A model generated the notes under the pieces. That model saw only the letters and a list, made by a program, of their open reading frames with translations. It did no database searches and was not told where the DNA came from. 64,000 bases of DNA from Afipia sp. OHSU_II-C1 (lineage in GTDB: Bacteria; Pseudomonadota; Alphaproteobacteria; Rhizobiales; Xanthobacteraceae). Position 1 is the first letter of the stretch; the number at the start of each line of letters is the position of its first letter. Shown piece by piece: positions 44,309 to 55,808 of this stretch. A program made the translations under genes and the position numbers. Location of the stretch: contig NZ_APJI01000006.1 of the NCBI RefSeq assembly GCF_000497575.1, positions 1 to 64,000 on the forward strand, in the 5' to 3' direction.

Positions 44309-44331
44309 ATTCCCGCCATGCGGGAATTTTT
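44309..44331 (+). terminator. Orphan terminator-like hairpin in the nadA upstream region
   Basis: Eight-bp arms ATTCCCGC and GCGGGAAT with a CAT loop, followed by TTTTTC on the plus strand. No plus-strand gene ends just upstream, so it may end a small RNA, a leader, or read-through. Confidence 0.5.
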
Positions 44332-44377
44332 CGGCATGCCTCTGGCGAGGCTCCGGATGACCTGCTATATTAGTTTT

Positions 44378-44389
44378 GCTCGATATGAG
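44378..44389. promoter_or_regulatory. NadQ operator 1 candidate (distal)
   Basis: The core GCTCGATATGAG has the same GCTC-N3-ATGAG layout as the proximal site, with partly matching flanks TTTT/AATAA. It lies about 128 bp upstream of the second site. Confidence 0.5.
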
Positions 44390-44497
44390 AATAAGTAACG
44401 ATCTCGCGAGCGAAGGAACGCCGGCAGATTCAGTCCGTCGTCCTTCAAAGGAGCCCGAGTTTGGAACGCCGGCCCAAAAGGCCGGATTTCTCAAGGC

Positions 44498-44526
44498 CCT
44501 AATATGCTCAAAATGAGTATATTAGG
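44498..44526. promoter_or_regulatory. NadQ operator 2 candidate (proximal)
   Basis: Twelve-bp arms CCTAATATGCTC and GAGTATATTAGG with one mismatch around a 5-nt AAAAT centre. The site ends 18 bp before the nadA start, a position where a bound regulator would block expression. Confidence 0.65.
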
Positions 44527-44544
44527 CGATACAAGGAGGCTGCA

Positions 44545-45657
44545 ATGCCGATCTCAGGAATTTACGGTCCCGACGATTTCGGGAATCCGGTCCACCACCA
44601 GCCGGTCGGTGTCACCCGTCCGCTCCTCACCGACGCGGACCGCGCGCGCGCATTGCCGATGCCGTCGCTGGAATGGACGCCCGAGGTCGAGCGCGCCACC
44701 GCGCATCTCTACGCCAAGGTGAAGAACGTCATTCCCGAGATCGAGTGGCCGTTCATGGCGCCTTACGTCAAGGCGATCAACGATCTGAAGAAGCAGCGCA
44801 ACGCGGTGATCCTGGCGCACAACTACCAGACCGCGGAAATCTTCCACTGCGTGGCCGACATCGGCGGCGACTCGCTGCAGCTCGCGCGCGAGGCGACGAA
44901 GGTGAAGGAGAAAGTCATCGTCCAGTGCGGCGTGCACTTCATGGCCGAGACCTCCAAGATCCTGAACCCCGACAAGACCGTGCTAATTCCGGATTCGCGC
45001 GCCGGCTGCTCGCTGGCCTCAAGCATCACGAGCGCGGACGTGCGCCTGTTGCGTGAGCGCTTCCCCGGCGTGCCGGTGGTGGCCTATGTCAACACGTCCG
45101 CCGACGTGAAGGCGGAGGTCGACATCTGCTGCACGTCGTCCAACGCCGTGCAGGTGGTGGAGAGCCTCAACGCCGACACCGTGATCTTCCTGCCGGACCA
45201 GTATCTGGCGAAGTACGTCGCCTCGAAGACAACGGTGAAGATCATCGCGTGGAAGGGCGCGTGCGAAGTGCACGAGCGCTTCACCGGCGACGAACTGCGC
45301 ACCTATCGCGAGGCCGACCCGTCCGTGCAGATCATCGCACACCCCGAATGCCCGCCCGATGTGATCGCCGAAGCGGACTTCACCGGTTCGACCGCGCACA
45401 TGATCGACTGGGTGCGCAAGCATCAGCCGAAGCGCATCGTCATGGTCACCGAATGCTCGATGGCGGACAACGTGCAGGCCGAACTGCCGAACGTCGAGTT
45501 CGTCAAGCCGTGCAACCTGTGCCCGCACATGAAGCGCATCACGCTGCCGAAGATTCTCGACAGCCTTGTCTACATGCGTGAGGAAGTGACCATCGATCCC
45601 GCGATCATCGGCAAGGCCCGGCGCTCGGTGGAGCGCATGATCAATCTGAAGAACTGA
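44545..45657 (+). CDS. nadA: Quinolinate synthase A
   Basis: A 370-residue [4Fe-4S] enzyme that condenses iminoaspartate with dihydroxyacetone phosphate to quinolinate, the first dedicated step of NAD synthesis with NadB. It shows [31 protein letters not shown], the CCTSSNAV Cys region and [12 protein letters not shown], giving the three cluster cysteines. The ATG at 44545 has AAGGAGG 6-12 bp upstream. It heads nadA-nadB-nadC, although a palindromic repeat separates nadA from nadB. Confidence 0.96.
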   Translation: MPISGIYGPDDFGNPVHHQPVGVTRPLLTDADRARALPMPSLEWTPEVERATAHLYAKVKNVIPEIEWPFMAPYVKAINDLKKQRNAVILAHNYQTAEIFHCVADIGGDSLQLAREATKVKEKVIVQCGVHFMAETSKILNPDKTVLIPDSRAGCSLASSITSADVRLLRERFPGVPVVAYVNTSADVKAEVDICCTSSNAVQVVESLNADTVIFLPDQYLAKYVASKTTVKIIAWKGACEVHERFTGDELRTYREADPSVQIIAHPECPPDVIAEADFTGSTAHMIDWVRKHQPKRIVMVTECSMADNVQAELPNVEFVKPCNLCPHMKRITLPKILDSLVYMREEVTIDPAIIGKARRSVERMINLKN

Positions 45658-45688
45658 GAGGCGTGGCTTTTGCAAACTGTTCTGCGTT

Positions 45689-45800
45689 CACCTCTTCCCG
45701 TTGGGGAGAGGTCGGCGCGTAGCGCCGGGTGAGGGGGTTCGGTGCTCATGACTATTTATCGAGCCCCCTCACCCCAACCCTCTCCCCCAAGGGGAGAGGG
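45689..45800. repeat. Palindromic repeat between nadA and nadB
   Basis: Same family as 37833-37943: a CTCTTCCCGTTGGGGAGAGG unit and a CCCTCTCCCCCAAGGGGAGAGG unit in inverse orientation, joined by GGGTGAGGGGG/CCCCCTCACCCC. It is transcribed if nadA and nadB form one message. Confidence 0.8.
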
Positions 45801-45829
45801 AGCACATAGTGCCGGTAGGTAGGGCAAAC

Positions 45830-47431
45830 ATGACAACATCCCCTTCTCACAATCTCTCGCAGTCTTCCGACATCATCATCGTCGGCGGCGGACTCGCGGG
45901 CCTGTTCTGCGCGCTGAAACTCGCGCCCCGCCCCGTCACCGTAATTTCCGCCGCGCCGCTCGGCGAAGGCGCGTCCAGCGCATGGGCACAGGGCGGCATC
46001 GCGGCGGCCGTTGCCGAAGGCGACAGCGCCGAAGCTCATGCCGCAGATACGATTGCGGTGGGCGGCGGCATCGTCGACGAAGACGTCGCGCTCGGACTCG
46101 CCCGCGAAGCCGGTGCGCGCATCCACGATCTTCTGCAATACGGGGTGCCATTCGACCGCGACCTCGAGGGCAGGCTCGCGGTCGGCCGCGAAGCCGCGCA
46201 CTCGGCACGCCGCATCGTTCACGTCCAGGGCGATCGCGCCGGCAAGGCCATCATCGCGGCGCTGATCGACGCCGTGCGCAAGACGCCGTCGATCCGCGTG
46301 ATCGAGGGTTACACTGCCGAAGCGCTGCTGACCGGGGGCGATGCGGTCACCGGATTGCAGATGCGCAAGGCGGGCGATACGGCAGCCGCGCCGGTGATGG
46401 TGCCCTTACGCGCCATCGTGCTGGCCACCGGCGGCATCGGACATCTGTATGCGGTGACAACGAATCCGGCCGAAGCCTGCGGATCGGGTCTGGCAATTGC
46501 CGCGCGCGCCGGCGCAATCATTGCCGATCCGGAATTCGTGCAGTTTCATCCCACGGCGCTCAATGTCGGCCGCGATCCCGCGCCGCTGGCGACCGAAGCG
46601 CTGCGCGGCGAAGGCGCTACACTGGTCAACGGCAAGGGCGAGCGCTTCATGCTGGCGCGCGATCCGCTGGCAGAACTTGCACCGCGCGACATTGTCGCGC
46701 GCGGGGTGTTCGCGGAAATCGCGGCCGGACGCGGCGCATTTCTGGATGCAACAAAAGCGCTCGGCGCGAGCTTCGCGACAAAATTCCCGACGGTGTATGC
46801 AAGCTGCATCGCGGCAGGCATCGATCCGGCGAAGCAACCCATCCCGATTGCGCCCGCTGCGCACTATCACATGGGCGGCATCGCGGTCGATCATCACGGC
46901 CGCACCTCGCTGAAAGGGCTCTGGGCCGGCGGCGAAGTCTCATCCACCGGCGCGCATGGCGCCAACCGCCTCGCCTCCAATTCGCTGCTGGAAGCCGTGG
47001 TCTATGCTGCGCGCATTGCCGACGACATCAACGGCAATCCCCTCGCCGCGGCAGGGAGTCCGCGCGACGGGATGATCTCGCGCAACAGTGCGATGCCGCC
47101 GCTCCGCGAGGCCAATCTGCGGGAAATGATGAGCTCGCATGTCGGCGTGGTCCGCGACGGCGACCGGATGATGGACGCAATCCAGACATTCGCAGTGATC
47201 GAGCAGACCACCGGCAACATCGCGCTGCGCAACATGGCGACCACCGCGCTGATCGTGGCGGCCTCCGCCTGGTCACGGCGAGAAAGCCGCGGCGCGCATT
47301 TCCGGTCCGATTGTCCGGCGGAAGATCCGGCGCAGCGGCATCGCACGATGACGACACTCGATGAGGCGCGTAATATCGCGGCATCGATGACCGAGGCCGC
47401 GCCTCGCAAACGCACTTCGACTGGAGCCTGA
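45830..47431 (+). CDS. nadB: L-aspartate oxidase
   Basis: A 533-residue FAD enzyme that oxidises aspartate to iminoaspartate, the substrate of NadA. The dinucleotide motif [13 protein letters not shown] lies near 14-26; [25 protein letters not shown], and [25 protein letters not shown] (two motifs) are typical of the family. The ATG at 45830 was preferred over GTG 45809. nadC follows after 3 bp. Confidence 0.95.
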   Translation: MTTSPSHNLSQSSDIIIVGGGLAGLFCALKLAPRPVTVISAAPLGEGASSAWAQGGIAAAVAEGDSAEAHAADTIAVGGGIVDEDVALGLAREAGARIHDLLQYGVPFDRDLEGRLAVGREAAHSARRIVHVQGDRAGKAIIAALIDAVRKTPSIRVIEGYTAEALLTGGDAVTGLQMRKAGDTAAAPVMVPLRAIVLATGGIGHLYAVTTNPAEACGSGLAIAARAGAIIADPEFVQFHPTALNVGRDPAPLATEALRGEGATLVNGKGERFMLARDPLAELAPRDIVARGVFAEIAAGRGAFLDATKALGASFATKFPTVYASCIAAGIDPAKQPIPIAPAAHYHMGGIAVDHHGRTSLKGLWAGGEVSSTGAHGANRLASNSLLEAVVYAARIADDINGNPLAAAGSPRDGMISRNSAMPPLREANLREMMSSHVGVVRDGDRMMDAIQTFAVIEQTTGNIALRNMATTALIVAASAWSRRESRGAHFRSDCPAEDPAQRHRTMTTLDEARNIAASMTEAAPRKRTSTGA

Positions 47432-47434
47432 CCC

Positions 47435-48328
47435 TTGAGTATCAGCGACGTCCTCAATCCCGCCGCCCTGATGCATCCGGACGCATTCCTGTCGCCGCTG
47501 ACCATCGACGATGCGATCGCGCGCGCGCTTGCCGAGGATCTCGGCCGCGCCGGCGATGTCACATCGGTTGCGACCATCCCGCCCGCGGTTCATGCCCATG
47601 CGGTTCTTGTCGCGCGGCAGGCTGGTGTGATCGCGGGGCTGCCGCTGGCCGTGGCGGTGTTTCAGCGCCTGTCGCCCAACATCAACATTCAGGCTCATGT
47701 GCGGGACGGCAACGCCGTCGCCAAGGGCGTCAACGTGCTGACGATCTCGGGCCCGGCGCGCGCCGTGCTCGCAGGAGAGCGCACCGCGCTGAATTTTGTC
47801 GGGCGCCTGTCCGGTGTCGCGACACTTACATCGGATTACATCCGCCATGCCGGCGTGACCAAAATGCGGGTCTGCGACACCCGCAAGACCACGCCGGGAC
47901 TGCGTGCGCTGGAAAAATATGCCGTGCGCTGCGGCGGCGGTTTCAACCACCGCTTCGGTCTCGACGACGCCGTTCTGATCAAGGACAACCACATCGCGGT
48001 GGCGGGCGGCGTCAAAGCCGTGCTGGAGCGCGCACGCGCGCATGTCGGTCATCTGGTCAAGATCGAGATTGAGGTCGATACGCTCGATCAGTTGCGCGAG
48101 GTGCTGGCGACCGGCCTTGCAGACGTGGTGATGCTCGACAACATGGACATCCCGACCCTGCGCGAGGCGGTCGCGATCACCGATAGACGCGTGGTGCTGG
48201 AAGTGTCCGGCGGCGTGACGCTGGCGTCGATCGGCGAGATCGCCAAGACCGGCGTGGATTATGTGTCAGCCGGCGCGCTGACGCATTCGGCGCCGAACTT
48301 CGATGTCGCGCTGGATATTGATGCGTAG
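47435..48328 (+). CDS. nadC: Nicotinate-nucleotide pyrophosphorylase (carboxylating)
   Basis: A 297-residue quinolinate phosphoribosyltransferase that makes nicotinate mononucleotide. It has [65 protein letters not shown] and [23 protein letters not shown] split over two motifs. The start is TTG 47435 with GGAG about 12 bp upstream, 3 bp after nadB; an internal ATG at 47471 would remove conserved residues. Confidence 0.95.
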   Translation: MSISDVLNPAALMHPDAFLSPLTIDDAIARALAEDLGRAGDVTSVATIPPAVHAHAVLVARQAGVIAGLPLAVAVFQRLSPNINIQAHVRDGNAVAKGVNVLTISGPARAVLAGERTALNFVGRLSGVATLTSDYIRHAGVTKMRVCDTRKTTPGLRALEKYAVRCGGGFNHRFGLDDAVLIKDNHIAVAGGVKAVLERARAHVGHLVKIEIEVDTLDQLREVLATGLADVVMLDNMDIPTLREAVAITDRRVVLEVSGGVTLASIGEIAKTGVDYVSAGALTHSAPNFDVALDIDA

Positions 48329-48340
48329 GATTCTTCTTAT

Positions 48341-48478
48341 CCCTCCCCCTTGTGGGGAGGGTGGCGCGTTGGGAGCGAAGCGAACAATGCGTCGGGTGGG
48401 GAAAGCTCCCACCGCGTGCGATGACCCCCCACCCCGGCCTCCGCTTCGCTCGGCCGACCCTCCCCGCAAGGGGGAGGG
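48341..48478. repeat. Palindromic repeat after nadC (CCCTCCCC type)
   Basis: The ends CCCTCCCCCTTGTGGGGAGGGTGG and CCCTCCCCGCAAGGGGGAGGG pair, and inner GGAGCGAAGCGAAC/CTTCGCTCGG parts are partly inverse. It lies between the convergent nadC and SleB-like genes, and shares the CCCTCCCC core with the glyS/DUF559 repeats. Confidence 0.78.
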
Positions 48479-48506
48479 AAAAATGCAGACGTCGATGTGT
48501 TGACTA

Positions 48507-49961
48507 CTACTTCCCGCTCGACATCTCAGCCGAACTCTTGGCCGCTTCGGCCAGCTTGGCGGAGATCGCCGCGGTCTCCGCAGCGGTGCCCCAGGTCGGC
48601 GCATCCTTGCCGTCGCCCCAGGCGCGCGGACGATAGAAGGTATGTACGCCGTACTTGTACATCTTCTTCATCTCGTTGACCCATGACGGGCGCACCCAGT
48701 AGGCGTGATAGTGCGTGGACTTGCCGACTTCCGGCAGCCACAGCCGCCCGTCGAGGCTTTCGCGAGCGATTTTCTTCGCGCGCTCCCACATATCCGGCTC
48801 CTTCACCACATCGCGGATGCCGTCGCAGGCGAAGGTGAACTGGCAGGACAGATGGCGGTGCGAATTCTGGTACACGACGCCGCACACCGTGCTCGGATAG
48901 TAGCCGGAGAACGCGCGGTTCAGCACCACCTGCGCCACCGCGATCTGCCCGCGCACCGCTTCGCCGCGCGCTTCGAAGTAGATCGCATCGGTCAGGCACT
49001 TTTCGGACTTCGCGCGCGACTTGGCGTCGAGGCCGAGGCGTTCCGCCGGTGTCCGCGGCCGCTGGTTCTCGCCGGTGACTTCGCCCTTGCTGGCGACGCT
49101 TTCGCCGCCGGTTGACGGAGCTGAAGACTGGTTCGGCGCCGCCGCCGGCATTTTCATGTCCGGATCGATTCCCGGAATCACGATCACCGGTTCTTCGCCG
49201 GGCTGCCAGCGTTCAAGCGATCCGCTGGTCACGCCGAGCGAGGAATTGCCGAAGAACAGGGTCGCGGTCTGGAACGAGAAGCCGTCGCGGTTGAGTTCCG
49301 GCTCGGCCGCAGCGCTCTCTTCGCTGCCCGATGAAGGAGCACCGGCGTTCAATGGATGATCGGCCGGGATGTTTTGCAGCGAGACGGATGATTCATACTG
49401 CGGCAGGCGCGGCGCATTCAGCGCGGCTTCAAGCTCGGCATCGAGCGGCGCCGATGCATTCACCGCCGGAGTATCGGCCTCTGCGGTTTTCGCGCCGCGC
49501 ACCGACGCATTCGAATTCGGCTGATCCTGCTCGGGCTGCGGCGCGGCAACAGGTGCGGCCACTTCAGGAACGTAAAGCGGAAGCCGGTCGCCCTTCGACG
49601 AGCGCACGACTTTCGGGAAATCCGACTTTTGCAGCGGACGCAGCACCGGCCCAAGCGGATCGCGGCTGACGGAGCCGGTGAAATCCACGCCCGTGCTGTC
49701 GAGGCTGGCCAGACGATAGGTGGCTGTTTCGCGGGTATTGGTGCCGATCGGGCGGGGCAGATTGAACGAGGCGACCTGCAACATGCGGCGCGACGATGCG
49801 AAGATGTATTCCTGCCAGCGCTCGGCGACGCCGGGCTGGCGCGCCAGCAGTGACGCGAGATCCTGATAGCCGATTTCGGTCGGGCTCACTGTCAGGAGAC
49901 AGAGAACAAAGCCGAAGGGCGCGAACCGCGCGCCCTTCGACCCGTTACGCAACACAGACAT
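48507..49961 (-). CDS. SleB-type cell wall hydrolase with long N-terminal region
   Basis: A 484-residue protein. The N-terminus is hydrophobic (residues 10-30, signal or anchor), followed by a long Pro/Ala/Glu/Ser-rich segment to about 330. The SleB/CwlJ domain starts at CLTDAIYFEARGEAVRGQ with its catalytic Glu and continues through VVLNRAFSGYYPSTVCGVVYQ and HYHAYWVRPSW. It should cut peptidoglycan as a lytic transglycosylase or amidase. The ATG at 49961 was preferred over a GTG at 50009, but the ribosome site is weak. Confidence 0.85.
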   Translation of the reverse strand: MSVLRNGSKGARFAPFGFVLCLLTVSPTEIGYQDLASLLARQPGVAERWQEYIFASSRRMLQVASFNLPRPIGTNTRETATYRLASLDSTGVDFTGSVSRDPLGPVLRPLQKSDFPKVVRSSKGDRLPLYVPEVAAPVAAPQPEQDQPNSNASVRGAKTAEADTPAVNASAPLDAELEAALNAPRLPQYESSVSLQNIPADHPLNAGAPSSGSEESAAAEPELNRDGFSFQTATLFFGNSSLGVTSGSLERWQPGEEPVIVIPGIDPDMKMPAAAPNQSSAPSTGGESVASKGEVTGENQRPRTPAERLGLDAKSRAKSEKCLTDAIYFEARGEAVRGQIAVAQVVLNRAFSGYYPSTVCGVVYQNSHRHLSCQFTFACDGIRDVVKEPDMWERAKKIARESLDGRLWLPEVGKSTHYHAYWVRPSWVNEMKKMYKYGVHTFYRPRAWGDGKDAPTWGTAAETAAISAKLAEAAKSSAEMSSGK

Positions 49962-50414
49962 CGATACGCTCACGCAACTAACGCTTATACACACGCAACC
50001 GAACCGCACGTTCAGTGCAATTCGATCAATTTCGTTGGTATCGAATTAAAGTTGCCGGGGGGTTAATCGCCGCGTCCCGCGCGCCACACGCAAGCGCGTG
50101 CCTGAAAACGCGCGATCACATCGAAAGCCTTGGTAAACAGCGTCTCCAGCAAGGTGGTAAAGATCGCGTCAACAAAATGAGTGAACGCAAATTGACGCGG
50201 CTCCGCGGGACAGCCAAGACTCGCATCGATGGCGCCGCACCCACAATGTCGTCCCCGCGAAAGCGGGGACCCATAACCACCAAAGGTCGTGGTCATCAAA
50301 GAAAGAGCGACACGAACATCACACGTGGGGTCGAAGACTCAGGGAGTATCGGTTCCCGCTTTCGCGGGGACGACACTCGTTATGGAGTCACTCAATCCGT
50401 GATCGCCAGCGAAC
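49962..50414. other. Intergenic region with palindromic repeat
   Basis: No gene was recognised in these 453 bases. They hold the promoter region of the SleB-like gene on the right of its start and a 127-bp palindromic repeat at 50248-50374 that follows the ppdK stop codon. Confidence 0.5.
50248..50374. repeat. Palindromic repeat (GTCGTCCCCGCGAAAGCGG type)
   Basis: The two ends are inverse copies of a GTCGTCCCCGCGAAAGCGG-type unit over about 22 bp. The first 33 bp are identical to the first 33 bp of the repeat at 55608-55728, while the centres differ. Confidence 0.82.
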
Positions 50415-53285
<2,871 letters not shown>

Positions 53286-53462
53286 GGCTTCCAGACGCTG
53301 CATGAGTGAAACGGCAGCGGCGTTACACCACGGTTGCCCGGCGGGGCGCAAGCGGCTCCCGGCGGATATCCGCGTTTTCGATCACGGACGGTTACAGATT
53401 GTTACAGGAACGGGCAAATGGTTAGGTTTTGCGTCCACCCTGTAACAATCTGAAATATTCCG

Positions 53463-53606
53463 TTACTTAATGATACCCAATCCGATGATCCCGACCAGGA
53501 TCAGATAGATCGCAACGATGAAATTCAGCAGCCGCGGCATGACGAGAATCAGCACACCCGCGATGAGAGCGACGATGGGCTGAATGTTGGCGACGCTGAT
53601 GGACAT
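53463..53606 (-). CDS. DUF3096 small membrane protein
   Basis: A 47-residue protein reading MSISVANIQPIVALIAG and ending IIGLGIIK, with two hydrophobic helices joined by MPRLLNF. This matches the DUF3096 family of very small membrane proteins, whose function is unknown. A GGGAG site lies 7 bp before the ATG at 53606. Confidence 0.8.
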   Translation of the reverse strand: MSISVANIQPIVALIAGVLILVMPRLLNFIVAIYLILVGIIGLGIIK

Positions 53607-53923
53607 ATGAATCTCCCGGCATGGATGGAAAGGACAAACGGCAGGACGAACACGAATCGAAAAAGGAATTTATCCTTGTCTCGCGCATCGCAACAGCCAA
53701 CGGCTGCGACAAGCGGTGAGTTCCATAACGATTCAAACTTCCATTGCGCACAGCCGCGTCACCTCCACGAAAATGCCTTGGTGAAATCACAGTCCCGCGG
53801 GAACGATGATCGGCAAAGGCGATTGTCACCGCTGGTTGATCGGCCTGTGCCGGTTTCCGAGCGTGATTGACGTGAGCGAGCCGCTCTGCGCGATCAGGCT
53901 CCTTGTCAATTGAGGAGAAAGCC
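53607..53923. other. Intergenic region between DUF3096 and DUF1236 genes
   Basis: These 317 bases separate two divergent small genes. No further gene, repeat or clear promoter was recognised; the plus-strand reading frame here lacks family resemblance. Confidence 0.4.
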
Positions 53924-54283
53924 ATGCGTAATCCCCTTCTGGCAGCAGCGCTGCTGGCCACCGCCACGGCGATGCCGCTCGCGGCCGAGGCCCAGCAGCG
54001 CATCATTGTCGAGGAAGGCGTGACAACCGGCCTCGCACCCGGCGTCGGCATCATCACCGAGGATGAACGTCCGCGTTTCCGTCAGTATATCGTTGAGGAG
54101 CGTGTGCCGTCATATGCGATCGAGTCGCCGGTGCGCGTCGGCACTATTCTGCCGGAAAGCGGCGTGACCTACTACGACGTGCCGCAGCAATACGGCGCGA
54201 CCAGCTATCGCTACACGGTGGTGAACGATCGCCCGATCCTGGTCGAGCCGCGGACGCGGCGCGTGATGCAGGTGATCGATTAA
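53924..54283 (+). CDS. DUF1236 exported protein
   Basis: A 119-residue protein with a signal peptide (residues 1-23, cut at AEAQ). The mature DUF1236 domain is seen as RFRQYIVEERVPSYAI, VGTILPESGVTYYDVP, and the RYTVVNDRPILVEPRTRRV terminal motif. It is probably periplasmic; the function is unknown. A GGAGAA site precedes the ATG at 53924 by 6-11 bp. A hairpin terminator follows. Confidence 0.88.
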   Translation: MRNPLLAAALLATATAMPLAAEAQQRIIVEEGVTTGLAPGVGIITEDERPRFRQYIVEERVPSYAIESPVRVGTILPESGVTYYDVPQQYGATSYRYTVVNDRPILVEPRTRRVMQVID

Positions 54284-54345
54284 AACCGGCTTCAGCCTCG
54301 TTTGAGCCGGAAGGGTCGTCCCCGCCGCTCCCGCTCAAACAAAAC

Positions 54346-54377
54346 AGCCCCGCTTCGGCTTTTCGCCGGGCGGGGCT
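54346..54377. terminator. Terminator-like hairpin between convergent genes
   Basis: AGCCCCGC and GCGGGGCT arms (54346-54353, 54370-54377) with an inner TTCGGC/GCCGG stem, followed by TCTTTC. It lies between the DUF1236 and the duplicated hypothetical gene. Confidence 0.65.
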
Positions 54378-54392
54378 TCTTTCGTGACGCCG

Positions 54393-55496
54393 TTACGATC
54401 CCTGCAGGATCGACAGAATGCTGTTGGTGGATTTGTAACTCTGCAGGACGTTGTCGCGGAATGACGGGCTCCAGCCCGATGCCTGCCGCTCTTCATCGCT
54501 CATTGCGGAATAACTCTGCAGAATGCCGAGGCTCAATTGCGTGGGATCGCCGGTCTGCTGGCTCTGCTTGAGTGAGGCGAGGATGTTCGCACGGGTGCGC
54601 GAATCCAGTTCCTTCTTCGCCGCGTAGATTTCCTGGTTCGAGAACTTCTGGTCCTGATTGAGCGTGATCGCCGACAGGGATCGATTGTCGAACGACGAGA
54701 AATCCACGAGCTGACCAAACTTGCGTTTCGGGTCGTAGATCAGTTCCGTCTTGTTTTCGGCAGCCAGTTTGGCCTGCGCATCGAGCGCCGCGCGGGCATC
54801 GGTCGCGACCGTGGTGAATGTCTTGGTCGTTCCCGCCGGGGCGCCGTCAGGATATTTCGCCAGATAAGCGCCGACCGGATCGCCCGACACGCTCGGCGCG
54901 ATATCCGGCTTCTGCTTCGCGGCCTCATAACCTTTCAGCACGGCGGCGCGCTGCGTCGCCCAGGTGGTTGTCGCCTTTTCCTCGGCGCTTGCCCCGTCGA
55001 GATAATCCAGCGCGGCCTTGTAGACCACGGTGTAATTTCTGGTCATCGACGTCGCCGCGGCGGCGGGCGCAAGCGCGGCATTAAAGCGGCCGGTCAGCTC
55101 CTGCGACGCGACGCTCTGCTCGTCGGCCGTGAACTTGCCGGCGCTGTTGGTGGCGATGGCGAACAGCGAGCGGCGATCCAGCGACGACAGATCGATCGTG
55201 GTTTTTCCGTCCGTGGTCAGCGGACCACTGACCTTCGCCGCCGCATAGAGCCTGTCGAGCGCCGTGCGGGCGTCGTTCGTGACCGTCGTAAAATCAGGCG
55301 TCGCCGCTTCGCTGGCCAGCTTGGCCTTGGCGGCGTCGGACAGCGTCAGATTGGTGGCCGCGTTGGGATCAAGCGGGGTGCTGTTGCCTGCATCCGCTGC
55401 ATTGAGCGCATCGGCAAGCGACGGCTGCGTGGCGGCGGCGCGCGCATAGGCGGAGCCGTACTGGGCGTAAGGGTTGTAGCCGTTGATCGATGTCAT
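54393..55496 (-). CDS. Hypothetical protein with internal duplication
   Basis: A 367-residue protein with no signal peptide, starting MTSINGYNPYAQYGSAY. Two segments repeat each other: residues 69-140 (FTTVTNDARTALD, SSLDRRSLFAIATNSAGKF, DEQSVASQEL) and about 229-312 (FTTVATDARAALD, SSFDNRSLSAITLNQDQKF, NQEIYAAKKEL). The Asp/Asn-rich loops resemble Ca-binding EF-hand-like loops, but without a clear consensus. The C-terminus (QSYSAMSDEERQASGW, ILSILQGS) is polar and helical. I do not recognise the family. Confidence 0.7.
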   Translation of the reverse strand: MTSINGYNPYAQYGSAYARAAATQPSLADALNAADAGNSTPLDPNAATNLTLSDAAKAKLASEAATPDFTTVTNDARTALDRLYAAAKVSGPLTTDGKTTIDLSSLDRRSLFAIATNSAGKFTADEQSVASQELTGRFNAALAPAAAATSMTRNYTVVYKAALDYLDGASAEEKATTTWATQRAAVLKGYEAAKQKPDIAPSVSGDPVGAYLAKYPDGAPAGTTKTFTTVATDARAALDAQAKLAAENKTELIYDPKRKFGQLVDFSSFDNRSLSAITLNQDQKFSNQEIYAAKKELDSRTRANILASLKQSQQTGDPTQLSLGILQSYSAMSDEERQASGWSPSFRDNVLQSYKSTNSILSILQGS

Positions 55497-55607
55497 GCGG
55501 GTCCCGGCCTTCGCTAACGGCTGTTAACGGAAGTTACCGGAACCTTACAGAACATGGTTAACGGGGGGTAAACGGCGAAGGCGAGAGGGGCAGCGTTTAC
55601 CCACCGG

Positions 55608-55728
55608 GTCGTCCCCGCGAAAGCGGGGACCCATAACCACTGACCGCTCAGTTGGGCAGGTCGGTTGGACGTACTCGTTTAATGTCGCTTCGACAGGGAA
55701 TATGGGTCCCGGCCTTCGCCGGGACGAC
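55608..55728. repeat. Palindromic repeat (GTCGTCCCCGCGAAAGCGG type), copy 2
   Basis: The first 33 bp are identical to 50248-50280. The right end, GGGTCCCGGCCTTCGCCGGGACGAC, is a more distant inverse version. Internal sequence differs from copy 1. Confidence 0.8.
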
Positions 55729-55739
55729 CAGATCGGCGT

Positions 55740-55792
55740 CATTGCGAGCGAAGCGAAGACGCGCGTAAACGCGCTAATGGCTCCTCGCAATG
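55740..55792. repeat. Palindromic repeat (CATTGCGAGCGAAGCGAAG type), copy 2
   Basis: A 53-bp shortened copy of the repeat at 36703-36775: CATTGCGAGCGAAGCGAAG on the left, GCTCCTCGCAATG on the right, with CGCG stems between. Confidence 0.75.
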
Positions 55793-55808
55793 ACGATCAG
55801 AATCCCGC

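Larger units (their letters stand above)
44125..44544. other. Divergent promoter region of acuI-like and nadA
   Basis: These 420 bases carry no gene. They contain a terminator-like hairpin at 44309-44331, two related inverted-repeat operators (core sites at 44378-44389 and 44506-44517), and a CCGGCC/GGCCGG hairpin near 44470-44486. Confidence 0.55.
55497..55808. other. Intergenic region with two palindromic repeats
   Basis: These 312 bases contain two adjacent palindromic elements (55608-55728 and 55740-55792) between the glyS stop and the start of the duplicated hypothetical gene. A short A/T-richer segment (TGTTAACGG/CCGTTAGC) lies near the gene start. Confidence 0.6.
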
